Origin: Ciona savignyi
Taxonomy: Eukaryota > Chordata > Ascidiacea > Phlebobranchia > Cionidae
Reading direction: 5' to 3'
Assembly: GCA_000149265.1 (NCBI GenBank)
Contig: CH003383.1
Coordinates: forward strand, 228,253-292,252
Length of the DNA: 64,000 nt
Position numbers and translations under genes: made by a program. A model generated the notes under the pieces. That model made no database searches and was not told the origin of the DNA. It saw nothing but the letters and a program-made list of their open reading frames with translations. This document shows positions 26,801 through 37,117 of the stretch, piece after piece (positions within the stretch are counted from its first letter, which is position 1; each line of letters starts with the position of its first letter).

Positions 26801-29800
26801 TCTTTACCTCTTCAAGTATTTCTTGTAGATCTTTCTGCTTATCTTCCTTTTAAAACAAACAGTTCATTTAGCTTACTTTTTTGTCACATAGAATATACCA
26901 CATCTATTATTTATATAGTGCGTGTCTATTAAGATCTAAGAGCCGATAAGCACAGACATTAAATGTTTTTTTTTAATATATATTTTAAAAAGCCAGTGTT
27001 TAAATTTACACCAGTATGTAATTGCATAAAAGTTTTTTTAGTTTCTTAGTTACCAAATCACACTTGGTATTTTATACAGTGTACAGGGTGTATACCATTT
27101 ATTTCTTAAAGCAGAAACTAATGGGTTCTTAAGTTACTGCTTCAAACTTGATATCCATGTTTTCTCGATAATGTATTTATGTTGCTATCAAAGCGTTTAA
27201 ATCTCTGAAAACTATATTATAAAATGTTGTTCGTTTTTATGTTGGTTAAAAACACCAATTATATACAAATTTGGGGAATTGATTTTTATTGTAATACGAA
27301 TAAATATACCACTACATATTCAAATCACAATAGCTAACACCTTCCTTTTTTGCATATGCTTAAATGTGCGGGAATTTCCGGCAAAAGGCTTAAAAATTGG
27401 TAATTAAAGACTGTATGCATTTTTGTTCGTTTTGATAGCCTCTATCTATTTTTGTCAGATTTGAGTGACTAATTGCTTTATATGTGTTCCAATAGAGTAT
27501 TACAGGTATAGTGGAGTATTTTTCAAGGTATGTGAGCTTTTCAAGGTTAATTTAAATATTCTAATTCAATATGAATTTTTTATTTTATACATTCAACTTT
27601 CTTTAAAATATAAAGTGAACTGTCCTTTTCAGTTCTAAGATATCTAAAAACAAAAAATATCAGCAACAAAAATACTAAACTGCACAAAAAAGACTGATAG
27701 CTTTTATTCTCCGCTCTAATAGGAATTTCCCCTCTGTAATTTATCCTAAGTTTGCCTCATATTTAATACATATTAGCTAACTTTCCAAGTTCAATTCAAA
27801 AGGACTGACCTATGTTATTGCAAAGCTATAATTAAATTTTGTTGTATAAATCAAAATATTTAACAATAATGACTTACAACGCGCTTTTGAAAGACATGAA
27901 ACCTTTGCATTAATTTCTGGATCAATCTTTTTTCTTTATCTGCTTTATAATTTGTGTCTTTTCCAACACTGGAATCATTGAAAACAGTAAGTGCAACTAA
28001 TATGCTTTCATCATGAGCCGCAGCAACATCAACGCTTTCATCCTGCATTGCCTGCAAAATAAACAACATAAAACATACTTGCGTTTAAACAGTTTAGTCA
28101 TGTGGTCCATATGATATGTGGGTCATAAAGACACAGCTGCTTTCTTTGTGTTTCTATGGATTTTAACTCTTTCACTCCCGGCCAAATGCATTAATTTAAA
28201 CATGCTGTCCCGCAGTGTTTTTTACAATTTTTGGTCATTTTCAAATTAGCACAGTTTTTCTCAAATTTATGCTATGATTTAATATTTAGTATGGTTGGAA
28301 AGATAATTTATCCCTCTTTTAAACAAACCGCACACCTAGAATCTACCTCCAATAAAGAATATATTATGTAAACTTTAGTGAACACCACTTTTTATGTAAA
28401 GAAAATTCTGCTCGACTTTGAAAATTTTGAGGTGCACTGACAAACGAAATACTCACTAATTATTGGTATGCCCAAATGATATGAAAATTGGAATGTAGAT
28501 TGTCTAATAGTTTTTGTACTCAGGAAAATTTGAACTGTGTTTGTATCTTCAGTAGTTTTTTTACTATTCCTAATTGAAATTTTCCTTTATTCTAACTATA
28601 TTATGAAAAATTGAACCAAAACGCATTGAAGTTTTTAGTTTTGTAGAACTAAAATAGTAAAAAGTATAAATAAGAACAGTAAAGGAAGTGTAAAAAGGGC
28701 ATAAAAAAGCAAACAAACACAAATACTATATCCAATATTCTTCAAAGCAGGGCACACCGAACTAGCTAGTCTCGCCGCCTTTTTCTTTATCGTGCGCTCA
28801 GCAGGCCCAGCTGGATTCATGCTTTGGTGAACACGAAGCATAAACGCCTGTTGTGAAAACGTCACCAACGCTCTCCTTTTTTTCTCAACGGCACGAAATT
28901 CACAGAGAATGTAAAGAAAGACTTGCTTGACAAAAAGAGCTTCTCCGCAAGTTAACGCGACTCCTATTGGCTGAGTTAGTAACTTGTAAATTCGTGTAAA
29001 ATCGATAGAAATAAGAGGCGAAGCCTTGAAAAAGAAAGGCTATCACTCCTCGCATTTTTAATATTTCTCCACGAAAATTACAGAGAATAAAATATAGGGT
29101 TTCCCTTGATCGAATGAGCCATAGCTGAGGTCTCTACCATTACGCATTGCGGAGATATCGTTTTTTAGATTTGTATCCATTTATGGACAGTCAGGATACC
29201 ATGTTTTCCCACCAACTCGCCATATATGGCGAGTTGGGACGGAAAGAGTTAAAGGACCCATAAAAAAACGAAATTTTCTGCTAAATGGTAACTAATCGTT
29301 ATAATTCAATATTTTGTATAAAACAAACATTTGTACCTCTTTCATGAGATTCTGGTACATTTGAGAGCATTTAGCCATAAGTAATTTCATTGCATGCTTG
29401 GTGACTCTCTGCGTTAAATAAATTCATATTTAAATTTCCTGAAGAGGACTGTTTATTATATATTACTGAAACATAATAGCACAATGTATGGAACAAAGAT
29501 GTATCTTGCCGGTGCTAAATAAAATGTTTGTAAAAATATATATATAAATTCTGTTATTATGGGTCAAATGTTTTTGTCAGTTTTTTGTCTAATATATTGA
29601 TTTGTTTCATGTGTTTGACTGATTAGCTGAGTGAGTTTTGGGCAAGGTAATCTGACGATTGCCCATTTGTAAAAAGCCCATTGTGTTTTTCCATTTACGG
29701 GGATAAAAACATGAATATTTGGTCCTATAATCAAAACTTGACATTAATATAGAGAGAAAATATATATTTTTTTAACGTATATTGAAATATATAGAATTAA

Positions 29801-32800
29801 TGTATTACATGCCCGAGAGACATCATACAAATAAATGCCAGAATACGCTGTGTTCATGCGATCAACTTAACCACCAGTAATTTAGTCTATTATATAGTTT
29901 CAGTCAGATATATATAAGCAATGTAGTGTCCATCATTATAAAAATGTTTTTTAGATACCTTTAGTATTTCATTTTCTTTTTCAAATTCTTTATGTTTTCT
30001 TTCTATTTCAAGTTGCAGCTTAACTTTTCCCTGGCTGTTCCACTTGTCCAACTCCATCGTAGACTTTTCAAACGCTGCATTTGCATTTCTTTCAGCAATT
30101 GCTGAGGCAGATGTTAGATTTTCTACCCATTGGCCCGCTGCAATCTAGAATTAACATATGCTATTAAATACAATTTTTTATTACTCTGAATATAAAAATG
30201 ACCTAATTCGAATATTTTTAACAAATTTAAAACGTTGTCGGTAAAGTCAAGTCTTGGGCTCAAAAAACTCTTGAGCTGGATGTATCACCTTTTCCAACTC
30301 CCGATAATACACTTCTCCACCAGCAGTAATTTGTTCTTCAATAAGCAGAGCGATATTCTTCTGTAATCAAAACTCTGCATGAGTAAACAGTCATAATTTT
30401 CCTTATAACACACAATCATAAGGAACAATTGGTTCGACACAACTGTGGGAGGCCCTAACTACTTTATTAAAGCCCCATGATATTTAACCAACATTTGATT
30501 GCAGTGATAGGTACAATCATGTCAGAGTAACAGGCAAATTCTTTGAGTAGCTGTTACGTAATACTTAGCTTAAGACAAATATCCAGCAATAATGATTGGG
30601 CTTAAAATCTATATAAGAAATACCTAACTATTTTGTAGGAACAAAAAAAATGTGCACAATCCCCAGGTACAGTTAAGATGTAGGCTTATAAATATTTTAT
30701 AAATACTTTTTAACCAACTTTAAACTTCACATACCCTCTTTTCATTATTTGATGCAGATATTCCTAGGAATTGTATCCTGATGTTGCCAATCATTTGTTC
30801 CATACATGCTTGGCTTTCTATTTCATCATCAAGAACATCATGCATTTGAAATTGTTTTACTGCTGCATCCAGGCATTCAGTGTGAAGTTGTTTTAATGAT
30901 AATCGATCCAATACGACATCTCCAATCTAGGAAATTTGGTTGAACAAGGAAAACAATGGTTTTACTCAATACTTAAGTCATGCAAAACTACTGAGTGTCG
31001 AACACTTTTTTTTTCATTATTATTTTAAACTAATTTTATCTGAACAGATTGTTCAATGAGGTTAAAACTTTTTAATAATCCTTACTGGCATGCTGATAGT
31101 TTGCCCTGACGGTTATTTTTACAAACTCCTTAATGACTTTAGCTCAGTGACATATCATCGAAGGGTTAGTAAGATCGAAAATGATCACTGCCTTGTCAGC
31201 TGTGTATTTGATAAAGGCAGTTCGCGGAAATTTTAAATTTAGTAATTAAATGGGTTCTACTAAAGTGTTATAACCTCTATCTACATTCACATGTATTTTA
31301 ACACTGGCAAAGACATTTCTTTAACTAAACATGGATAAAAAGTTTATATGGTACTTCAGTCACCTATCAGATTATGCATGTAGAAACAAATTACATACCA
31401 AATGTGTAGAAATAGTAGCGGTTAAACATGTGGTAGATGCTCTCTACTTAATTTTTTTTATTTTGTTTTATTATAAGTTTCTTTAGACATAAAAAAGTTG
31501 GTCTGATCAAGTATATCAGATTAACAATTATAAAAAATATCACCGTCAAAATGCAGATGTTAATATTCTCTAGTCTGTGGGGAATTACCCTGTCCGGCCC
31601 GATGGTCTAGCGGTTAAGTGCGTCGCCTTTCAATCGAAAGGTTGCAGGTGCGAAACTGGTCGCTAGCTAGTCGGTTGTGTCCTTGGGCAAGGCACTTTAC
31701 GGACATTGCCTGAATCCAGCGGATTAATGGGTTCTACCAAATTGAAGAAACATGTCTATCACATACAACACACTGCAATAGCTCCGGTAACCCGACGATG
31801 GGCGCGAGGTGATCTGACGATTGCCCGTGTTATAACCCCTGGGGTTTTCCCATTCACGGGGATAAACATGAATATCCTATCCTATCCTACCCTTAGGTAA
31901 TTTACATTAAATTGTTCACTGCATATCCAATGCATACTAACAGATATATACCTGTTTTCATTCGATTGACTTAGGCTTCCTGTTATTATGGAAAGAAAAA
32001 TTAGACTAATTATTTGTTTGATTGAAAATATTTTGTTTCAAATACCTTTTTTTTCGTCTTAAAATACTTTGTAATTTTTTTTTAATCAGCCGTTTAATAC
32101 ACGTCAGTTGATTATATTTCCCCTTTGATTTAATATTATAGGCAATTTTGCCAGGTGAATTGGGTATTCTACATTTTCATTTTTAGTTTATTTTTTATAT
32201 TTATTACTTCATGTATAATCTATTTAGTCTTATCCAGTATAGATGGAGGCCGCAATAGTATTAGCGCTGTCGAAAACACCGTCATAAAACGACGATGACG
32301 ATAGTTTCATTCTGATCGGATAATCGCCTTTTTGTATAGCTGGCGGAACGGTAGTTATTATGCGTTCCCTTCAGGTTAAAAGAAAGTTCATAATTATTTG
32401 AAGTAAAGTACAATAGTCAGGCATACAGAACATAGCAATTTATATATTCACCATTTTCTGCATGTTCATCTTATACTCGGTTTCAAATTGTTTAATTTTT
32501 CCGAGGAAATCAACTCTTTCGCTGCTCTGTGAAGCGTATGGGTCAGGTAGATTAACACTTGTTTAAATGTAAATAAACAATTGCCACTTAAATATTACCT
32601 GCACCAATGTATCGACATTGGGCATATTACCGCCACTGAGAACTTTTGTGAATTCAATTACAAGATCAGTGAGTCCTTCTCCGGTTAGTTCACATCCATT
32701 CAGCATCTTTACGACAAGGTTTTCCTTCTTAAACAAGTACTTGGCCAAAGCATCAACCTCATCCATGAAAGTACTGTCAATGTCTGTGAGATTGCCAATA

Positions 32801-34193
32801 AATCACCTTTTTATAGACAATTATATGAATTGCTTACTAACCCGATAAAAAGACACGAGAACTTGCTTTTCCCCGAGCCGAGATTCTAGATCCGGGCCGG
32901 GGCATTAGTGCACAGCATACATCTACAAACGAATCTTTCAGGTTTTGTCGAACCAATGAATTTTCTTTGGTGTGGGCCTCCATAACTGATGTTAGATATT
33001 CGGCTCCTCCTCCAAAACCATATTCAAAATCCGCGTGCTCCCAGTTGCGAATCAAAAATAAAAGTCCCTGAGGAATAATGAATCATTTTACCGTGAACAC
33101 TGTAACGTCTGAAAATTATATACCTGAAACGGAATCAAAGACGAACTGCTGTGACTTTTGTATTGGGCAATGTACCTTGCATAGTTGGTAAATACCTAAA
33201 AATATATTGTTTGGTAGAAAATAAGTTTTTTAGATGAAGATTACGTTTGGTCACTTTAATCAGGAAAAACGAACAAATTTACCTGTAAATGCTGAAGATC
33301 ACTTTCCTGTATTATTTCGGATAAATTGTAAATTTGGACTGAGCTGAGTAGTGTGCTCAATGCAAATATTACCGAGCAGTCTTTTTTGCTTGTTTGCATG
33401 TCAAACATTCCTTGAGTATCCATTAAAAACACTGCAACCTCCTGTCAATAGGTAATGTGTGCTATTACAATTTCATCTGTCATTCGTTAATTCAATAACC
33501 ATACCTTTCCGTGTTTGTCTTTCAGCATAAAAGGTTTCTTTGTAATATGAATTCCCACCGTGTCTCTTTCGATGCCACCACGAAATCCAAAAACATTGTT
33601 TAGTTTGCTTGTCCCGTCCTTGTACCAGTTTGGTGACTAATGTATAAAATATACGAAGATACTGAATTACTGCAAAAATACGTCAGCAACCTCATATCCA
33701 CTGACCTGGTTTTCCAATAAGTAGTAAGCGAGTAAATTTAGCATGAATGATTTTCCTTTTCGAAATGGCCCAGCCACACTTATAATAGCAACGGGTAGGT
33801 TTCGAACATTGTCAAAAATTTCATCAAACACGTCAAGTTTAAGCTTAAATCCTTCGCCGTGCATCTCCAAAATTTGGGCAGATGTAAAAACTGTAAAAGC
33901 CATATTTTAACTACTTTAGTTTTTATAATACTGTATATGTAAACATTAATTTATTTTAACTATTAAATTAAAAAATGAGTGTTGCTGTTTAAATTAGGCC
34001 TAAGCAATGTTTATGAATTGTTCACATGGCAAAAGCTATTAAAAAGTTGGTGATTTAGATTAATACACTTCCAGTTGATGTCGAATTAATCAGCCACATA
34101 GTATTAATTTTTACACATATAAAACCCACCTTCTGCAGATATCGACATGTTTCTTGACTGAAACTTTTGCAGAATACTGTAAATCATCCGCAT
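23828..34193 (-). CDS. Atlastin/GBP-like dynamin-superfamily GTPase with multiplied helical modules
   Basis: Atlastins and GBPs are large GTPases that dimerise to remodel or attack membranes. Exons: 34193-34130, 33890-33706, 33636-33505, 33441-33283, 33195-33124, 33067-32842, 32783-32599, 32526-32452, 30926-30735, 30360-30289, 30144-29959, 29408-29337, 28051-27878, 26846-26808, 25806-25609, 25304-25233, 24977-24795, 24449-24378, 24169-23828, all in frame, about 899 residues. The GTPase domain shows the P-loop GPFRKGKSF, switch [13 protein letters not shown], switch [10 protein letters not shown], and [16 protein letters not shown], all closest to atlastin. The guanine-specificity motif reads IRNW instead of the usual RD. 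The rest is helical and built of repeated modules (see 24378-30926). The C-terminus has a mildly hydrophobic glycine-rich stretch ([17 protein letters not shown]) but no clear atlastin hairpin and no CaaX box. Start: the upstream exon ATG is preferred, because ATGGCTTTTACAG at 33903 is the acceptor of exon 2. Confidence 0.85.
25084..25185 (-). CDS. Truncated repeat-module exon with in-frame stop (alternative end or dead exon)
   Basis: A good acceptor (TTTTGTGTACAG) at 25186 opens a frame [19 protein letters not shown]... ending SLGTK then TAA at 25084. It resembles the first half of the long module exon at 25806-25609 (NEAK...ALRGK) but stops where the second helix should begin. It follows the short exon 25304-25233 in phase 0. 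It could end a short isoform of about 717 residues, or be a degenerate duplicate that is skipped in favour of 24977-24795. Confidence 0.5.
   Translation of the reverse strand, partial: VYNFDEESKRIDVNEKCEKVNCLKEVGYSLGTK
26028..26217 (+). repeat. Direct duplication of a 35-base block in an intron
   Basis: TAGTTTGTTTCTGCATGAAT with a following CACATGGGTCCC (26028-26063) recurs at 26181-26217 with few changes. The two are about 153 bases apart in an intron of the atlastin-like gene. Confidence 0.6.
28163..29252. mobile_element. piggyBac-like non-autonomous DNA element, copy 2
   Basis: This is the second 1090-base copy, differing from 12381-13470 by scattered substitutions and single-base indels. 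It has the same TTAA-ended terminal inverted repeats. At 29212-29237 it carries a perfect 26-base palindrome centred on ATAT. It lies in the intron of the atlastin-like gene between exons 29408-29337 and 28051-27878, in the same orientation as copy 1. The 77-codon frame of copy 1 is kept here (28635-28868). Confidence 0.75.
29641..29725 (+). mobile_element. SINE 3' fragment
   Basis: GGGCAAGGTAATCTGACGAT, then TTGCCC and CATTTACGGGGATAAA, match the 3' half of the copy at 31594-31892. Intronic. Confidence 0.6.
31594..31892 (+). mobile_element. tRNA-derived SINE, best copy
   Basis: The head GGCCCGATGGTCTAGCGGTT contains an A box (TGGTCTAGCGGTTA) and is followed by the B-box-like GGTTGCAGGTGCGAAAC, so it is descended from a tRNA. 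A body follows (GTCGGTTGTGTCCTTGGGCA ... GCGGATTAATGGGTTCTACC ... GGTGATCTGACGATTGCCCG). The tail is a short tandem ATCCT run, typical of SINE 3' ends. It lies in the 1.5-kb intron of the atlastin-like gene, antisense to it. Other copies: 54340-54595 and fragments at 10-50, 16560, 29641 and 35655. Confidence 0.75.
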
Positions 34194-34867
34194 AAACAAC
34201 TGCTTATCGGTGTTAAACTGACTTTGGTCTCGCAATGAATAAGTAAACGGCTCTTGTTAAGTATATATTTATTAATTTTTAACCTGGGCTAAAACAGTTT
34301 CATTTGATAAATATTAGTATAAGATTACTTGTATAATTTTTTTATCATTTGGCAGGCTTGACGCAAATAATTTAATTTTCAATGATACAAATTCTGCGAT
34401 AATAAATAAGCGAAAAATCAGTGTATATTACAATTAAATAGGGGTTTCCCTGAATAAATATATACATAAAAAGTGCACTTGTCGTCTGAAATGCTCTCTA
34501 AATTTGGAAGTTTTTGTTCATTGGTGCATTTATTTGGACACCGCTTTATTTATTGCTTTTCAGTCTAGTTATCTTTATGTAAAGGGGTTTTGCTTTTTCC
34601 CATTGCTTTTGTTGTTCAGTGTGGATTTTAACGCTTCCATTCGGGTGAAAATTATAGTTGCATTGCCTAGTTAATACGCATTTCCAAACCAATGTTGTCA
34701 TTTCTTTTGTTATCGATAATAATGGAGATACATATTGATTCTGGTATAGTAGCGACTGGATTCACCCTATTAGGTCTGAATGAATTGTGCTCATATTAAA
34801 TTCTGCACATATTGCGTCTTATGTCAAATAGTCTTCGTCAGAGTTCGTATTCACATTAATGCGTAGT

Positions 34868-35120
34868 TAGTGAATCCTCTTTCATTTTTATACTGGGCAA
34901 GGTTTCAAATTCCTGATGGTCTCGTAGTCAAGACCGTTTTGTATTGAATTGGTATATGTATTTTAACCGTTCGGCCACACGTCCGTACTAAATCCTCTTA
35001 ATTTTTTTTACCGAGCCAAGTTTCGAACCCATGATGGGCTCGTTTCTAGGACCGTTTTTTGTTTATAAGAGTCGGTATATGTATCGGTCGCGTTAACCAT
35101 TTGGCCACACGACCGTACTA
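34868..35120 (-). repeat. Tandem tRNA-Ser-like element, two units
   Basis: On the minus strand each unit contains GGNCGTGTGGCC(A/G)AA(T/C)GGTTAA, then an ATATACC segment and ACGGTC(C/T)T. Each ends with a B-box-like GGGTTCGAAACTTGG (worn in the left unit). The junction AATCCTCT recurs at 34872, 34990 and 35120, giving a period of about 120-130 bases. The head resembles serine/leucine tRNA, but the anticodon arm is interrupted. Confidence 0.55.
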
Positions 35121-35654
35121 AATCCTCTATATTTCGGAATGAAATCCTATTTTAAATTACTTACGCCATCTTGCAGTGACTTTTTATGCATGCTGATTAT
35201 ATACTTATAACAGTTAATGCCATATCAGGCCCAGAATCACACATTTCTTTCCTTAAAATTAATTTTAAATACTGTTAAATACATCCAAAAATATTCAATA
35301 TGCAAAAAAGTACAATAGCTTAGGTATTTCGATAGCGGACTGACTTATCCTTGTCATAACGCTACTGCAGTTCCCCTTTTACCGTTAAAAAAAAAAATTT
35401 TTTTTAAAGAAATTTTAATATTTTTTGGGGGTAACGCCTTTTCAAAACGTTTTTTTTTTGTATTTCTATAGGACTTAAATAGGGAGCCAATTTTCCCGAT
35501 CTCTAAAAGTGTCAAAAGGTCGTCAGAGCTGAAAGGATGTAGGGCAGAAACTAGCAATTAGTAAGACAGTTGTAACGTACGGGCAACCGATAGTGCCTGA
35601 ACCATAAGGTTAATAAGTCGTACTGAAATTAAAAGAAAATCTCACTCGTATTCA

Positions 35655-35765
35655 ATACATTTAAACAGCTCCGGAAACCCCCCAACGGGTACAAGATAAT
35701 CTGACGATTGCCGATGTGACATTACCCCATCTTACGTATTTTCCCATTTACAGGCATAAAACTTT
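35655..35765 (+). mobile_element. SINE 3' fragment
   Basis: CTCCGGAAACCCCCCAACGG, ATAATCTGACGATTGCC and TTTTCCCATTTACAGG align in order with the 3' half of 31594-31892. Confidence 0.55.
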
Positions 35766-36036
35766 ACATATTTTAAATAAATCATTTTGAAATATATAAA
35801 ATTAAAAAACTTTTCTAATGGTTGATTTGCAAGATTTAGTCGACGCTTGCTAGGTGTCTTGCGAAAGTACCCAACCAACTATCCCGCGGGTAGTTTCGAA
35901 ACACACAATCTTTGAGCTGGCGCTTCAGCAAACCGACTAATTTTACCGGCCGCACAAATATACACCAACCAATATTTGCATATATCGAGCAAAAGGTTTT
36001 ATTAAAATAAAAGCAAAATGGATCTATCAATCTTCT

Positions 36037-37117
36037 TTAATCGTTTAGCATTTCCTCCATGCGAACTTCGCCTTGTTGTGGGGCATTATCATCGTCGACT
36101 TCCGCCTCGTCTTCATCTAGGCTTACCGAGTCTGTACAGTACAAAAAACTTAATCCGACTCAATAAAAAGGTAGCCGTGGAGGAGCTAAATCGTGTGGAT
36201 GTTGATTGATATATATCCTTGAAAATGGAATTCGGTTTATAAGGAGACCTTATATTTAATCAATAATAGCTTATGAAATGATTTGTCGGACTTACTGTCA
36301 GCTATAAGAGCGGGCAGATCGTCAACCATAGCTTTGGCCTCTGCATCTTCGAAGACTTTAGCTAGGACGATTTCCGCGTTTTTCATCGTTCTTTCGTACC
36401 CATCATTATTCTGCAAAATACAAATTTAGCATATTTAATTACGTTTTACGAGTAGCTAGTGTTACCTTTAGCATAAGTTGTCTGAGTTCGCTTGGCAGCA
36501 TATCCCCAAAGATTTTCATGTATGTGTTGCAAGCTTTATTGACTATTGATGCCAGTGCTTTAATGCTGAAGTCGTCGTTTTCTGCGGCATCGCTGATGGT
36601 ACCCTGTTTCTGTAATTACAGTTAGTTTAAATTGGTAGTGTTTTTTTCTACAAACGCTGATACATTTGCACCGAAATCGAGGTACCAGTTTCTCGCTTCG
36701 TTGTCGTATATGCTATAAGTGTATGAGTCGCTCTAACTTACGCGCTCAGTCACACAATGAATGGCTCTTTGATATGGAAAATTTGAAAATGAGACTTACC
36801 CTCAGCTCTTCCTCTTACAAACGGAGTTGATCCCCGTTCACAGAGCGGTATATTTTGTTAAAAACTTTGCAGCCTTCGTTTACATGTTTCGCCACAGTCT
36901 TCACGCCTTTGTAAACTTTTTTTACCCACTTGCAGTACTTTACGCAGCGCCCGCCGAAACATACAGGTTAATTTCACGAAACGTTTAAATCGTTTAAATA
37001 ACAACACAAGTGAACGTACCATCTTCTTCGTCGTTTTCTGCTCCGTCGTCTTCCCCAACCATCGCTGTAAATAACAGCACATACCACCAGAAGCACAAAT
37101 ATCAACTTCAAATTCAT
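36037..37117 (-). CDS. Unrecognised secreted protein: basic Cys-containing N-half, acidic tail
   Basis: I do not recognise a family. Six exons (37117-37020, 36953-36819, 36712-36664, 36609-36466, 36410-36296, 36131-36037) join in frame to about 211 residues. Seen in order: a signal peptide (MNLKLIFVLLVVCAVIYS); a short arginine block (GWGRRRSRKRRRR); a lysine-rich amphipathic stretch with four cysteines (GRCVKYCKWVKKVYKGVKTV, ending HVNEGC); a neutral-to-acidic helical region; and a highly acidic tail (VSLDEDEAEVDDDN). This charge split resembles precursors of tunicate antimicrobial peptides, where an acidic propiece neutralises a cationic peptide; that function is inference. All junctions are GT-AG except the second exon's acceptor, which reads TTTCGG where TTTCAG is expected. 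The ATG directly follows TTTTTTTTGTAG, as after a trans-splice or 5' UTR intron. AATAAA lies about 35 bases past the stop. Confidence 0.65.

Larger units (their letters stand above)
24378..30926 (-). repeat. Intragenic array of long/short exon pairs encoding helical modules
   Basis: Within the atlastin-like gene, long exons of 58-66 codons alternate with short ones. Four short exons are exactly 72 bases (30360-30289, 29408-29337, 25304-25233, 24449-24378) and one is cut to 39 bases (26846-26808). All junctions are phase 0. Long exons share the pattern L..(H/A)..(E/A)......AL..F......G..........L...I...F......N..K (for example [32 protein letters not shown]). Short exons share a late Y...M or Y...L pattern ([28 protein letters not shown]). 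The same succession occurs once in the atlastin middle domain. Five modules can be counted, and the terminal exon 24169-23828 starts like a sixth. Confidence 0.7.
34194..36036. other. Intergenic region with old retroposed fragments
   Basis: This lies upstream of the atlastin-like gene and downstream of the secreted-protein gene. It contains the tRNA-Ser-like tandem units (34868-35120) and a SINE fragment (35655-35765). A minus-strand AATAAA at 35998-36003 probably serves the gene ending at 36037. I see no coding exon. Confidence 0.55.

Noticed and set aside
33891..33903. ATG at 33903 as start of the atlastin-like GTPase
   Set aside because: ATGGCTTTTACAG is better read as the splice acceptor, because an upstream exon (34193-34130) joins in the correct phase and gives a family-like N-terminus.
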